The notes under the pieces were generated by a model. That model was not told where the DNA came from, made no database searches, and saw only the letters and a list, made by a program, of their open reading frames with translations. The translations under genes and the position numbers were made by a program. DNA of 64,000 nt from VXLM01 sp965242665 (lineage in GTDB: Bacteria; Chloroflexota; Dehalococcoidia; Lucifugimonadales; VXLM01): NCBI GenBank assembly GCA_965242665.1, contig OZ251484.1:682001-746000 (forward strand), read 5' to 3'. This document shows positions 29,482 through 38,981 of the stretch, one piece after another (the first letter of the stretch is position 1; each line of letters starts with the position of its first letter).

Positions 29482-30615
29482 CTATCCAAACACCTCGATC
29501 TGCTCGAATTGGCCTCCGACGATGCCGCGCGCGTCGAGTCCGAGCCACCGTTCCAGGATCGTGCCGTAGATGCCGCGAAAGTCGATCGTGTGCTTGAGAT
29601 CCTCCCCGTGCTCCCATTGCGACGGATCGAGAGGGGGGTATTCGCCGTAGAGCCCGCCGCGTACTTGGTCGCCAATGATGAACGCGCCGCCCCCGGTGCC
29701 GTGGTCGGTTCCGCTCCCGTTGTCCTTCATGCGCCTGCCGAACTCGGTGAAGACCAACACGACCACCTCGTCTGCGGCCCCGTGCGCACGCAAATCGTCG
29801 AAGAAGTCTGCAATGCCGGTGGAGAGTTGCTCCAGCAGCAATGGATGAGTCGGGTTCTCCGACGCATGAGTATCGTATCCCCCTTGCGACACGTAGAGGA
29901 TCCGCGCTCCCAGGCCCGCGAGATGAATGCGCGCGGCGTCCCTCATCGACTTGGCGAAGGCGTTGTCAGCGTACTCGACGTCAGATTCGTACTTGGCAGG
30001 CGCATCCGCGAGTCGATCCGCGCCCTTGAGCACGTCGACCCCGGTTTGGGCCAGATAGTCCATCACCATGCCGGTTCCATACGCCGGGCCGTACATTCGC
30101 TTGAACACGCCGAGCGCTTCTTCACGCTCGCGCCGCTCGGTAATGGGCGTCATGACACCGTACCGGTCGAGGTCGCCGACGGAAGCGACGGGCACGCCAG
30201 GAGCCGTCATGGCACGCGGAAGCCCCCGCCCGATATTGACGCCGGTCAAGACGTTCTCGCGGCGAGGATCCAAGTCGCCAATGGCCTGCCCAAGCCACCC
30301 CTTGGTGCTGACGGTTTCCGGCTCGCACGTGTGCCATATATCCATGGCGCGGAAGTGAGAGCGATTGGAGTTGGGATACCCAATACCCTGCACGACCGCC
30401 ACCCTGCCCTCGTCGTACATCGCCTTCAGAGGAGCAGTCTGCGGATGGAAGCCCAACTCGTCGTCCAGCGGGATGATACGGTCTTCCGGGACGTTCACAA
30501 CCGGACGGCAGTCCCAATAGACGGGGCTGTTGTAGGGTATCAGGGTGTTCATAAAATCGTTTCCGCCGCTCAATTGAACGACGACCAATACGGGTGACGT
30601 TCCACTCCCTGGCAT
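29482..30615 (-). CDS. DUF1501 family protein
   Basis: 377 residues from ATG 30615, chosen for the GGAGGGAGAGGG just upstream; the frame extends to 30699. It has LVVVQLSGGNDFMNTL, NRSHFRAMDIW, GYDTHA and VLVFTEFGRR followed by GTDHG, the signature of DUF1501, an alkaline-phosphatase-superfamily-like fold. No signal peptide is evident. DUF1501 genes are typically paired with DUF1800 genes, as here (81 nt apart). Confidence 0.93.
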   Translation of the reverse strand: MPGSGTSPVLVVVQLSGGNDFMNTLIPYNSPVYWDCRPVVNVPEDRIIPLDDELGFHPQTAPLKAMYDEGRVAVVQGIGYPNSNRSHFRAMDIWHTCEPETVSTKGWLGQAIGDLDPRRENVLTGVNIGRGLPRAMTAPGVPVASVGDLDRYGVMTPITERREREEALGVFKRMYGPAYGTGMVMDYLAQTGVDVLKGADRLADAPAKYESDVEYADNAFAKSMRDAARIHLAGLGARILYVSQGGYDTHASENPTHPLLLEQLSTGIADFFDDLRAHGAADEVVVLVFTEFGRRMKDNGSGTDHGTGGGAFIIGDQVRGGLYGEYPPLDPSQWEHGEDLKHTIDFRGIYGTILERWLGLDARGIVGGQFEQIEVFG

Positions 30616-30695
30616 TTTCCCTCTCCCTCCTCGATATTCTCGCATTGTGCGCTCTATTCCCCGCGCTGAATACCGCAGCCAGCGCTCCTCCGCGC

Positions 30696-32090
30696 TCACG
30701 CCAACTGATACTCGCGGGACGCCGCGATGAACTGAAACATCCGTCTCGCCCGCACGGCGGAACCCTCGGGATCCCGCTCGAAATCGAGGGGCCCTCCCGA
30801 CTCGGCGAATTGGCGCAGCGCCTCCGACGTATCGTCGTCTACTTCCAAGGGGCCGATCAAATCGAGGCTGCGCTCGACGAATTCCGACGGTGATAGAGCG
30901 CCGTTGTCGTCGAGCCGTCGAATCAGACCGCGGACGCCCGGCTTGGATGCGTCGGCGAACTCCGCAACCGCGAAGTTGATTCGCTCATTCAGCGTACCCC
31001 CGTCGATCCACTCCTTGCCCGTATGCCATCCCTCGACCGTGGGCGGATTCATCAGATGCTGCCCCATCACCGCGGCGGTTGCAGGGAGATCCATCTGACT
31101 GGGGTCTGGGAACCGGTGAGCCCCGAGCAGCTTGGCGGTTCCGGCGATCAGCTCCACAGGACTCTTGACGCGGCGAAAGCGCGCATCCTTGAAGAACTGA
31201 GAGTTGAAGAGCGCGCGGAGGACGGAGCGTATGTCCGCATCGGACTTGACGAACTCCTCGGCTAGCCGGTCAATCGCGTCAGGGTCTTGGGGCGGCACAG
31301 TGTTCCAAGCCGGAACCTGCACCTCATCTCCAACGAAGTAGTTGTACAGGAGCCGGGAAACGAACCGCGCAGTGGCAGGCTGCCGAACGATGATATCGAC
31401 GACGTCCTCCCCGTCGAAGTCGCCGACGTGTCCAAGGTAGGACTTCACGCCGTGGTCGTGGTCATCTCCGCGGTAGACGAACTCCGACTGATAATGTCCG
31501 TACGGGTACAGAGGAATTGGCTGACGGAACGTCCAACCGGTAAAGGCCCTGGCGGCCGTCTTGATGTCATCCTCCGTGTAATTGCCGATGCCCATGGAGA
31601 AGAGCTCCATGAGCTCCCGCCCATAGTTCTCGTTGGGATCGCCGTCATGGTTCTCGTTGTTGTCCAACCAGAATATCATCGCCGGATCTCTGGACAAGTC
31701 GAGCAGTATGGTCCGGAAGTTGGACAGTCCGTTCCGTCGGAAAGTGTCGATCTGCTGGATGAGCGTGGGGGTGTGCTCCCCCTTGTGGTAGGCAGTCGCG
31801 AAGACGTGATGCCAGAACAAGGCCATCTTCTCTTGGAGAGGCCTCCGGGTGTTCACCATGCGGTAGATCCACCGCGCGCCCTGCCCAACCAGCGAGTCGA
31901 GGTTCACGAGGGGGCCGTGATACCGACGAAGAACATCGTCCTCGACATCGGGAAACCGTTCGGGATGCACCAAGTCTTCGACGACATCCTCATACGGGCG
32001 CTGGGCCTGGCATTCGAGCTCCTCGCGCGCGGCCCCAAAACCGGCGCGGCGGAACAGGTGAGCCGTGAGAGCGATCTTTTCGTTCGCCAT
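30696..32090 (-). CDS. DUF1800 family protein
   Basis: 464 residues from ATG 32090, with GGAGG seven nt upstream. It has AHLFRRAGFG, the HHVFAT segment, FWLDNNEN, NENYGRELMELFSMG and AARAFTGWTF, all typical of DUF1800. Function is unknown; the DUF1800-DUF1501 pair is a conserved neighbourhood and has been linked to exported substrates. It is the first gene of a minus-strand run ending in the NHL gene. Confidence 0.94.
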   Translation of the reverse strand: MANEKIALTAHLFRRAGFGAAREELECQAQRPYEDVVEDLVHPERFPDVEDDVLRRYHGPLVNLDSLVGQGARWIYRMVNTRRPLQEKMALFWHHVFATAYHKGEHTPTLIQQIDTFRRNGLSNFRTILLDLSRDPAMIFWLDNNENHDGDPNENYGRELMELFSMGIGNYTEDDIKTAARAFTGWTFRQPIPLYPYGHYQSEFVYRGDDHDHGVKSYLGHVGDFDGEDVVDIIVRQPATARFVSRLLYNYFVGDEVQVPAWNTVPPQDPDAIDRLAEEFVKSDADIRSVLRALFNSQFFKDARFRRVKSPVELIAGTAKLLGAHRFPDPSQMDLPATAAVMGQHLMNPPTVEGWHTGKEWIDGGTLNERINFAVAEFADASKPGVRGLIRRLDDNGALSPSEFVERSLDLIGPLEVDDDTSEALRQFAESGGPLDFERDPEGSAVRARRMFQFIAASREYQLA

Positions 32091-32194
32091 GGCTAGCCTC
32101 CAATTCACGGTGAGCGCACAAGACATCACCCAGTTCGCTGCTGCAACCTATCATACCCCAGCCCAACCGATGATACAACGCCACGCCCCGAAGC

Positions 32195-32310
32195 GTCATC
32201 CCTCATTCTCACACCCGTCTACATCATTCCCACACCACGCCCACGTCATTCCCGCACACTCCCACGTCATTCCCGCACACTCCCACGTCATTCCCGCGTA
32301 GGCGGGAATC
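32195..32310 (+). repeat. REP-type array with palindrome
   Basis: Tandem ~21-bp units (CCCACGTCATTCCCGCACACT, two exact plus degenerate copies) lead into the palindrome ATTCCCGCGTAGGCGGGAAT (32290-32309). It fills much of the 418-nt gap between the DUF1800 gene and the methyltransferase-HNH gene. Confidence 0.8.
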
Positions 32311-32388
32311 TAGCGTGCCGCATCCCACGCGCGCCTATAGAAGCGCGCCCGCAAGAGACAGCGGAACATACGGACGCTGGCATTGCAG

Positions 32389-32417
32389 TTGACAGGTGTT
32401 TCCTACCATCGTAAGAT
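32389..32417 (+). promoter_or_regulatory. Sigma70-type promoter for the first methyltransferase-HNH gene
   Basis: TTGACA (32389-32394), a 17-bp spacer and TAAGAT (32412-32417). The start codon is about 90 nt downstream. Confidence 0.65.
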
Positions 32418-32508
32418 AGCCAATGGAAGGAACAACAGTACTATAGGAGTTGGCCGCGGGGGCTGTGGTCAACCCCCGGCGACCCAGCCAAAGCAGGAGT
32501 AGGCTACC

Positions 32509-33813
32509 TTGACCACGAACAGCATATCATACAACCGAACCCTCTTCCTCGAAGACAACCTGCCAGTACTGCGGGGGTTGGACTCCAAGAGCGTCGACCT
32601 CATCGCAACCGACCCGCCCTTCAATAAGGGCGTCAAGGACTTCTCTGGGAAGACGAAGGCAGGCGTCAAGGTCTCGTACAAGGACGTCTGGAACTGGGAT
32701 GACGACGTCCACGACGACTGGATCAAGCAGATTGGAGGAGAGCATCCCAAGCTGTACAACTCGATCCTCCACGCGAACGAGTCGGCGGGCGACGACATGG
32801 GTGCGTTCCTGTGCTTCATGGCCGTTCGGGTATTGGAGATGGGGCGGGTGTTGAAGGACACGGGCAGCATCTACCTTCACTGCGATCCGACGGCGTCACA
32901 CTACCTGAAGGCTATGATGGACGCCATCTTCGGGCGCAAGAACTTCCGGAACGAGATCGTCTGGGGGTATTCTGGGGGCGGGATACCACGGAGAGATTTC
33001 CCCCGCAAGCACGACATCATCTTGCGCTACACGAAGTCGGATACATGGGTCTTCAATGTAGAACGGAAGCCGTACAAAGAAAATACCCAGTCCGTCGGCA
33101 AGCATAGCACTTTAAGTGGCGGGGAAGAGATCGATCTCGATCGAGGCACGCCCGTTACCGACTGGTGGACGGACATCAAGACGGTTACCGGTTGGAGTCC
33201 TGAACGGACTGGCTACCCGACGCAGAAGCCGCTTGTGTTGTACAAGCGCATGATAGAGGCGTCGTCGAACCCCGGCGACATCGTACTCGACCCGTTCGCA
33301 GGTTGTGCGACGACGTGCGTTGCAGCCGAACAGCTCAACCGCAATTGGATTGGCATCGACATCAACGAGGAAGCAGAAGACGTCATCCGAGAGCGGCTGC
33401 GTCGAGAGGTCAACGCAAGCATGGCGTGGAACGACATCATTCGCGTTTTGACGAACACACCCGAACGCACGGACGACGGAAAGCACGCCGCGCCTGAGCT
33501 GCTTCTCGAGTCGCCTCTTCCGCGTCAGCCGAAGCTGTCCACGGCGGAAGTGAAGGCGCGGTTGCTGGACATGGACGGCAACGTCTGCCTCGGCTGCGGG
33601 TGGGTGCCGCCGTACCCGGACTACCTGCAAGTCGACCATCGGAAGCCGAAGGACAAGAAGGGGCGTGAGGTCATCACGAACTTCACGCTGCTATGCGGCC
33701 CGTGCAACCTGAAGAAGGGGAAGAAGTGGACGTTGAAGGAGTTGCAGGAGCAGCGGATTGCGGAGGAGCGGATGAACATGAAGTGGTACGAGGAGGACGG
33801 GAAGTGGAAGTGA
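32509..33813 (+). CDS. DNA adenine-type methyltransferase fused to a C-terminal HNH domain (copy 1)
   Basis: 434 residues from a TTG start, with CAGGAG upstream. Motif IV (ATDPPFN) precedes motif I (DPFAGCATTC), a beta-class amino-methyltransferase arrangement; DPPF suggests N6-adenine. Between them (~res 150-235) lies the target-recognition segment. The C-terminal ~100 residues hold an HNH-like zinc module: CLGCGW, the QVDHRKPKDKKG core, CGPCNLKKG. A near-identical paralogue on the minus strand at 62355-63671 differs mainly in the recognition segment. It is either an active endonuclease or a DNA-reading domain; inferred. Confidence 0.9.
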   Translation: MTTNSISYNRTLFLEDNLPVLRGLDSKSVDLIATDPPFNKGVKDFSGKTKAGVKVSYKDVWNWDDDVHDDWIKQIGGEHPKLYNSILHANESAGDDMGAFLCFMAVRVLEMGRVLKDTGSIYLHCDPTASHYLKAMMDAIFGRKNFRNEIVWGYSGGGIPRRDFPRKHDIILRYTKSDTWVFNVERKPYKENTQSVGKHSTLSGGEEIDLDRGTPVTDWWTDIKTVTGWSPERTGYPTQKPLVLYKRMIEASSNPGDIVLDPFAGCATTCVAAEQLNRNWIGIDINEEAEDVIRERLRREVNASMAWNDIIRVLTNTPERTDDGKHAAPELLLESPLPRQPKLSTAEVKARLLDMDGNVCLGCGWVPPYPDYLQVDHRKPKDKKGREVITNFTLLCGPCNLKKGKKWTLKELQEQRIAEERMNMKWYEEDGKWK

Positions 33814-33838
33814 TACACTGGTACGAGGAGTTCGAACG

Positions 33839-34531
33839 GTGGCGATGACACCCAGAGAAGCAACAAAGCAGCTTTTGGCTGATATAGTTCTTAGTGGGCC
33901 CGTAAGGGAGGACGTTTACAAAGCAACGCTAGGAAAAGAATTTTTGAGCGGTTTACAGGAGGGAACTTTCTACAAAGACTTTATTTCTGAATATGCGGGC
34001 ATGACTACGGAAGAGCGCGAATTCATCATCAATGAGATGTATTGTGTTCGAAATTGCATATTTCATGCGTCCATATCATATCTCAGTGATGATGGTGTTT
34101 TGTATCTTCTGGAAGGGGAGAATGAATGTCCGATCGTGAATAAGCCCCACACGGGTAGATTCCATGGGAATGTACGCGCGACTTCGGATGAGCTGCAAGT
34201 GATCGTCAGTCGTTCGAGGGGCTTTGTATTCAGTTCCATCATAGAGGTGTACAAAGAAAAGTTGGATTCTATAATCAAAGCAGAAGTTCCAAAGGAACAT
34301 ATGGAGTTTGTTTGGAGGGAGGGGACTCGTGGGGTGGAGAGTATGTTTAGAGGTGTAATATTTAGAAGTGTGAGCGTTGATGCCTCTGAAAAGACAGGTG
34401 TTGATGAAAGATGTGGGCCGTTTGGAAGCGTGACACTGAACCATACTTCCAAAAGAGATCGTCAGAGCGGTTATGAAGACGCTGTGATTGATTCAATAAA
34501 GACACATCCTAGGTTTCGTCCACGAAAGTAG
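33839..34531 (+). CDS. Unknown low-GC companion of the methyltransferase-HNH gene
   Basis: 230 residues from GTG 33839, with GAGGAG upstream, 25 nt after the methyltransferase stop. It is clearly richer in A/T than the neighbours. I recognise no family. The sequence is soluble, with alpha-helical stretches (FISEYAGMTTEEREFIINEM) and a conserved-looking RNCIFHA segment reminiscent of HEPN-type RNxxxH, though only one Arg-Asn...His (RNCIFH) is seen. By position it could be a restriction or toxin partner of the methyltransferase; this is inference. Confidence 0.65.
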   Translation: MAMTPREATKQLLADIVLSGPVREDVYKATLGKEFLSGLQEGTFYKDFISEYAGMTTEEREFIINEMYCVRNCIFHASISYLSDDGVLYLLEGENECPIVNKPHTGRFHGNVRATSDELQVIVSRSRGFVFSSIIEVYKEKLDSIIKAEVPKEHMEFVWREGTRGVESMFRGVIFRSVSVDASEKTGVDERCGPFGSVTLNHTSKRDRQSGYEDAVIDSIKTHPRFRPRK

Positions 34532-34655
34532 AGGCGGCGAGAAGAAGTGACGACATTCACTGTCGGACATGGGCGGTTTGCGGGAATGACGTTGAACAGG
34601 TGCGCGGATGCTGCGAGGAGACGCGGGGATGGTGCGATGCGCGTCCTCCCGACGG

Positions 34656-35636
34656 CTACTGCCCGAACGCCTCGAAGTCGGGCACGAAGCCGCGCGGCTC
34701 CCAATCTGGCAGCGTATCAGCTGCGGGGTGGTTGGTGAGGCGCCAAGTGGCCTGGGTCTGGAAGTCGACGACCTGAATATCCCAATCGCCGCCGCCCTCG
34801 GTATCCTTGACCGAAAAGGCGATCATGTTGCTGTCCGGGGCCCAGCTTGGGCGTTCATACGGTTGTCCCGTGGGGTTGTCGTAGAGGCGGCGGAATCTGA
34901 AGCCGTCCAGCTGCGAGGTATACAGCAGGCGCGTAAACTCCGTCCGCTCCTGATGGTTCGAGATCATGGCGAGTCTGTTCCCGTCGGGCGACCAGTCGAG
35001 CCAGCCAACGAAGAATCCGTCGAAGAAGTTGTTGCTGTCCACGATCTTCTCGTTTCGCGTGAGATCGTCCGTCCGCATCACGCGAACGTCGCCTCTGGTC
35101 TCATAGGCGATGGAGCGGCTTCGAGGATCCCAGGTTGGCCAACGCGAGTTTACGATGCTGCCCGTCAGGTCTTCCGGCTCCGACCCGTCCGCGGCGTTCA
35201 TGACCCAGACGCTTTGCCGTCCGCGCCTGTCCGAGACGAAGGATATCTTCGATCCGTCCGGAGACCACGCGGGCGAATGGTCGGCCCCCCGGTCGTTGGT
35301 CAAGCGCGTCTGCTCCGATCCATCCGAGTTCATGACGTATATTTCCAAGTTCCCATCGCGGTTGGAATGAAAGGCGAGTTTGCTCCCATCCGGCGACCAG
35401 CTAGGGAAGCTATCGTCCGAAGGATGGTTCGTAACGTTATGGAGATTGCCGCCGTCGGAGTTCATGACGTATATCTCCCAATTGCCGTCGCGGTTCGTAG
35501 CGAAGGCGATGCGGGAGACCGTGGAGTTGTCGGGCGTCGGTGGGGGAGTGGGGGTTGGCTCGGCCGCAGGGCCGCAGGCAAGCGCGGCCGCAATGCAGGC
35601 AGCCGCCCCCAAGGCAAGGAGAATTCCACTCTTCAT
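34656..35636 (-). CDS. TolB-like WD40/PD40 beta-propeller lipoprotein
   Basis: 326 residues. The signal peptide ends in a lipobox (ALAC), then a Pro/Thr linker. Five to six PD40 repeats follow, each with WSPDGSKLAF and DGNxEIYVMNSDG type motifs. It is probably exported and lipid-anchored; similar propellers bind proteins or ligands in the envelope. No tol/pal genes are near. Confidence 0.88.
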   Translation of the reverse strand: MKSGILLALGAAACIAAALACGPAAEPTPTPPPTPDNSTVSRIAFATNRDGNWEIYVMNSDGGNLHNVTNHPSDDSFPSWSPDGSKLAFHSNRDGNLEIYVMNSDGSEQTRLTNDRGADHSPAWSPDGSKISFVSDRRGRQSVWVMNAADGSEPEDLTGSIVNSRWPTWDPRSRSIAYETRGDVRVMRTDDLTRNEKIVDSNNFFDGFFVGWLDWSPDGNRLAMISNHQERTEFTRLLYTSQLDGFRFRRLYDNPTGQPYERPSWAPDSNMIAFSVKDTEGGGDWDIQVVDFQTQATWRLTNHPAADTLPDWEPRGFVPDFEAFGQ

Positions 35637-35687
35637 GTGTTGTCGTGCCGTCCAGTCGAATGATTCTTGCAGAGTGCGCGCGAACGA

Positions 35688-36662
35688 CTACCCCTCGTCG
35701 GCATCGGGGGCCAGATCCGATATCCTCTTGAGCAGGAATGGAGCCGCCGCCTCGTCGATGATGAACGCATAGTCCTGCCCCTGCCGCTTGACGAAGTAGC
35801 CGCCTTCGTCTCGTTCGATCAGGAGGAGGCGCGCGGAACTTGAGATCGCGCTCGACCGAACCTGGACGAACAGCGTGATGTCCGCAATGTCGAAGTCGAT
35901 GCGCCCCATCTCGTCGTCCGTCGGAAAATCACTGGTTACCAGATATTCGATAGCCTGCAACAACTCGAGCATGACTTGGGGATCCGCCTGCCCTGCTTCT
36001 ACTCCGTCTTGAGTGATGACCCAGACGGAATTGACGATACGGAGGCTGAACTCCTCTTCCGGGTATTTGAAGCTGATGACCTCGACCTCGTCCCGCGGAA
36101 TCTCGGTGATGAGCGGGTTCTTCCAAAACTTCGGGTCTGGAAGGAATCGGTCGGGAAAATCGCAGAAGATGCCGTAGACGTCGTCTGCTTCGGGGTCGCG
36201 GAGGTAGCACATGCGAACGAAGTTTTGCCAGGGGGTGAGCACCTGCTCTCCGATTGGGGCAAACTGCTGATCCCCCACGAAGAACTCTTCGACCAACTCG
36301 CCCTGATTCCAAAACTCGACGAGCGTGCTGTTATCCGGAGAAACTCCCATGTACTTGTGATTGTCCGGATTCGTGGCGATCAATTCGGCCTCGTCGAACA
36401 TGCCGGCCGTCGTCCACATATCCTCGAATCTGACGCGCTGAACTGGGTACGGACCAACCACCCACTCCTCATCCACCTTCTCGATCACCGTCTCGAATTC
36501 GTTGTTGCGAATGACGACCCTGTCGACCGTCTCTTCCGTGAGAGGAGCCACTCCCGTGAGGATGATCTCGTCCGGCTCGGCTGATACGAGCCGAAACACC
36601 AGCGCCGCAATGCCGAGCACGACCAACGCCGCAAATACGAATCCTACCTGCCTACCTCCCAC
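35688..36662 (-). CDS. DUF4340 protein of a gliding-type ABC system
   Basis: 324 residues from GTG 36662, which overlaps the upstream permease-GldG gene by 11 nt; GAGGAAGG precedes it. One N-terminal membrane anchor (VGFVFAALVVLGIAALVF) is followed by an extracytoplasmic domain with WVVGPYPVQ and the repeated beta pattern of DUF4340. This family regularly accompanies GldG-type ABC transporters. Confidence 0.85.
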   Translation of the reverse strand: MGGRQVGFVFAALVVLGIAALVFRLVSAEPDEIILTGVAPLTEETVDRVVIRNNEFETVIEKVDEEWVVGPYPVQRVRFEDMWTTAGMFDEAELIATNPDNHKYMGVSPDNSTLVEFWNQGELVEEFFVGDQQFAPIGEQVLTPWQNFVRMCYLRDPEADDVYGIFCDFPDRFLPDPKFWKNPLITEIPRDEVEVISFKYPEEEFSLRIVNSVWVITQDGVEAGQADPQVMLELLQAIEYLVTSDFPTDDEMGRIDFDIADITLFVQVRSSAISSSARLLLIERDEGGYFVKRQGQDYAFIIDEAAAPFLLKRISDLAPDADEG

Positions 36663-38958
36663 TCTTGTACACCTTCCTCGTCGTGTTGCGGCGAACGAAA
36701 TAGCGAATCAGACCAATGAGCACGATGAGCGCCGGAACGCCGACGATGTTTCCGTACTGAACCAGGTTCCTATGAAACTCGTCCGATTGACCAAAGATCT
36801 CTCTGAACACCAGCGGGCGGATACGCTCGCCCTTCCCGCGAATTCCCGTGAGCGCGTCGTCCTGCGCGAGCCAGTCGATCCAGTTGAGCCCCAAGAACTG
36901 ATGGTCAGGGTAGCGTTGAGCCATCCCCTCGCTGATGAAGTCAGAGTCCGTAGCCACGATCATGCGGAAGACGTTCTCCGGATCTATCTCGCATACAGCC
37001 CTGTAGGGAGGACACCGCCGTCCGGTAACTGCGACGGCAAGGTGGCGCTCCCGCAGCTCCGAGCGGCTGAGCTCGTCGATCCTCGGCGACCTCGGAGAGA
37101 GATCGTCGAAGTCGGGATCGACCCCCGCGGTCTCGAACGTCGTGAGCAGCGGGGTTACCTCCGCGCCCTGGACGTCGTCCGAAAAGCCGTTGGTGACCTC
37201 GATCGAACTTGCCCACGGAAAGACCGCGCCGGCCGAACCGCCGGATATCGCGCTGGCGCCCTCGGACGTCGGCACCTGCACCCAGTACGGATACGGCAGA
37301 TTGACTGCCCCGTAGGACGTCTGGAACCCCAACGTCTCATGCGCCTGGAAGTCCATGACCAGATCGGTCTTGACGTCAATGCCGTAGCCGCGAAGCCAGT
37401 CCGCCATGCCAGGGTTGTTGGCGGCCCCCCTCATCCGCTGCTGATCGATGAGCACCGGATCCATGAGGATGAGCACCTTGCCGCCTTCGGACAAGTATTG
37501 GTCGATCTCGTTGAAGAGATCGGGAAAGATCTCCTTTTGGGAGCCTGGAACGACGAGGATGTCGAATCCGCGTTCGGTCGCCGCGAGTGCACCCTCCGCA
37601 ACATAGTCGATCTCTTCCACGAAGTACTGCCGCTCGAGCTGGTTGCGCCACGACTGGAGCTCGGCGTCCCGCCTCTTCTCCCCATGTCCGTACAGCATCC
37701 CAATGAGCTTCCGATCTTTGAGAGTCATACGGTGGATGTTCGCCGCCACGCGCTGCTCGAGACGGTCGAGCGAGTCGATGAATCCTATGACCTCCTGCTC
37801 GTTGGAGTAGGTCATGCCCATACCCAAATAGCCGAGCTTGATCTGCAGTTCGCCCTGGCTCTCGATGTTGAACTGGACTGGCCTGACGAAGCTGCGCTCG
37901 GCCTCTTCGGACGCCTCTTCGGACGTATCCGCTTGTATCTTCTGGACCTTGATGCGCCCATCGGATGCCGCCGCAAGGTCGTCCACGAAATCAATGACGT
38001 CGCGGGTGACCAGCGATATCTGCACAGGCGGATCTTGCGAAGTGAAGAGCTTGATGGTAACGATGTCGTCGAGGTTGCGGATGATGTCCCTCGTCGCCGG
38101 GTCGAGGGTGTACAGCCGCTGCTCGGTAAGATCCACCCTCCTGACCCCGATGTACCCCCCAAACCAACCGATGAGCAAGCTGATGAGTACGAGGGCCGCC
38201 ACCCCAAACTGGAGGTTGCGGTATCTGAAAGACCGGTGGCTTACGGTCTTGCCACGAATCATCAGGTAGGTTGCGGACAAGAACGTCATGATCAACGCGG
38301 CGAAATAGAGCAAATCGCGCAGATCGAGGACGCCGCGAGAGATGGACGCGTAGTGGGTGAGCGGACTGAGGTCCTGAATGAGTACGGCGATCCGAGACGG
38401 GAGCGCGAGCGTAACGATTGGCAGACCCGCGAGAGTCAAGACTCCAATGACCGCCAACCCGATGATGAGCGCCACCATCTGGTTGCGGGTAAGGCTCGAC
38501 GCAAAGAGACCGATGGCGACATACGACGCCGTCATCAAGAACGTGCCGAAGTATTGCGCGACCACGGCTCCGATGTCCATGTCCCCCGCGGTTTGAAGCG
38601 CGATGGGAATCGCTAGAGTGGCGACGATCCCAACGCTGACGAAGATGAATCCAGCCAGGAACTTCGCCGCAATGACGTTCCACGTCTTGAGCGGCTGAGT
38701 CAAGAGCGTCTCGAGGGTGCCGTCGCGCTGCTCCTCGGAGACCAGACGCATCGTTGCCGCAGGAACGAACAGCATCAGCAGCATCGGCAGCCAAAGGCTG
38801 ATGATGGGGCGCAACGACGCCTCTGGGGCGATGAACAGCTGACGAAAGCCTAGCCCCGCAAGGAGAACTGTGAAGACGACCAGCAGGATATACCCGGTCG
38901 GCTGATCGAAATACCCTCTCAGATCCTTCTTGATTACCGCTACTATCGACCCAACCAA
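36652..38958 (-). CDS. ABC-2 permease fused to a GldG-like domain
   Basis: 768 residues. Residues 1-~240 are an ABC-2 permease with six membrane spans (EEQRDGTLETLLTQP motif typical of the family). After a span at ~250-275 comes a GldG-type extracytoplasmic domain (LTEQRLYTLDPAT, the GHGEKR and LVVPGSQKE segments), and a last C-terminal span (~735-755). In many bacteria GldF and GldG are separate; here they are fused. With the ATPase it forms a membrane transporter whose substrate is unknown. Confidence 0.88.
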   Translation of the reverse strand: MVGSIVAVIKKDLRGYFDQPTGYILLVVFTVLLAGLGFRQLFIAPEASLRPIISLWLPMLLMLFVPAATMRLVSEEQRDGTLETLLTQPLKTWNVIAAKFLAGFIFVSVGIVATLAIPIALQTAGDMDIGAVVAQYFGTFLMTASYVAIGLFASSLTRNQMVALIIGLAVIGVLTLAGLPIVTLALPSRIAVLIQDLSPLTHYASISRGVLDLRDLLYFAALIMTFLSATYLMIRGKTVSHRSFRYRNLQFGVAALVLISLLIGWFGGYIGVRRVDLTEQRLYTLDPATRDIIRNLDDIVTIKLFTSQDPPVQISLVTRDVIDFVDDLAAASDGRIKVQKIQADTSEEASEEAERSFVRPVQFNIESQGELQIKLGYLGMGMTYSNEQEVIGFIDSLDRLEQRVAANIHRMTLKDRKLIGMLYGHGEKRRDAELQSWRNQLERQYFVEEIDYVAEGALAATERGFDILVVPGSQKEIFPDLFNEIDQYLSEGGKVLILMDPVLIDQQRMRGAANNPGMADWLRGYGIDVKTDLVMDFQAHETLGFQTSYGAVNLPYPYWVQVPTSEGASAISGGSAGAVFPWASSIEVTNGFSDDVQGAEVTPLLTTFETAGVDPDFDDLSPRSPRIDELSRSELRERHLAVAVTGRRCPPYRAVCEIDPENVFRMIVATDSDFISEGMAQRYPDHQFLGLNWIDWLAQDDALTGIRGKGERIRPLVFREIFGQSDEFHRNLVQYGNIVGVPALIVLIGLIRYFVRRNTTRKVYKSGR

Positions 38959-38981
38959 CGGCCTACTCCTCGTCTCCTCGG

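Noticed and set aside
32400..34600. Search for IS6-like ends around the first methyltransferase-HNH gene
   Set aside because: No GGCACTGTTGC- or GGTTNTGTTGC-type ends or 8-bp duplications were seen; only the promoter and start region resemble copy 2.
36502..38616. Long 704-codon open frame on the plus strand
   Set aside because: It is antisense to the permease-GldG gene, has biased Arg/Asp composition and no recognisable motif; the minus-strand gene has clear domains.
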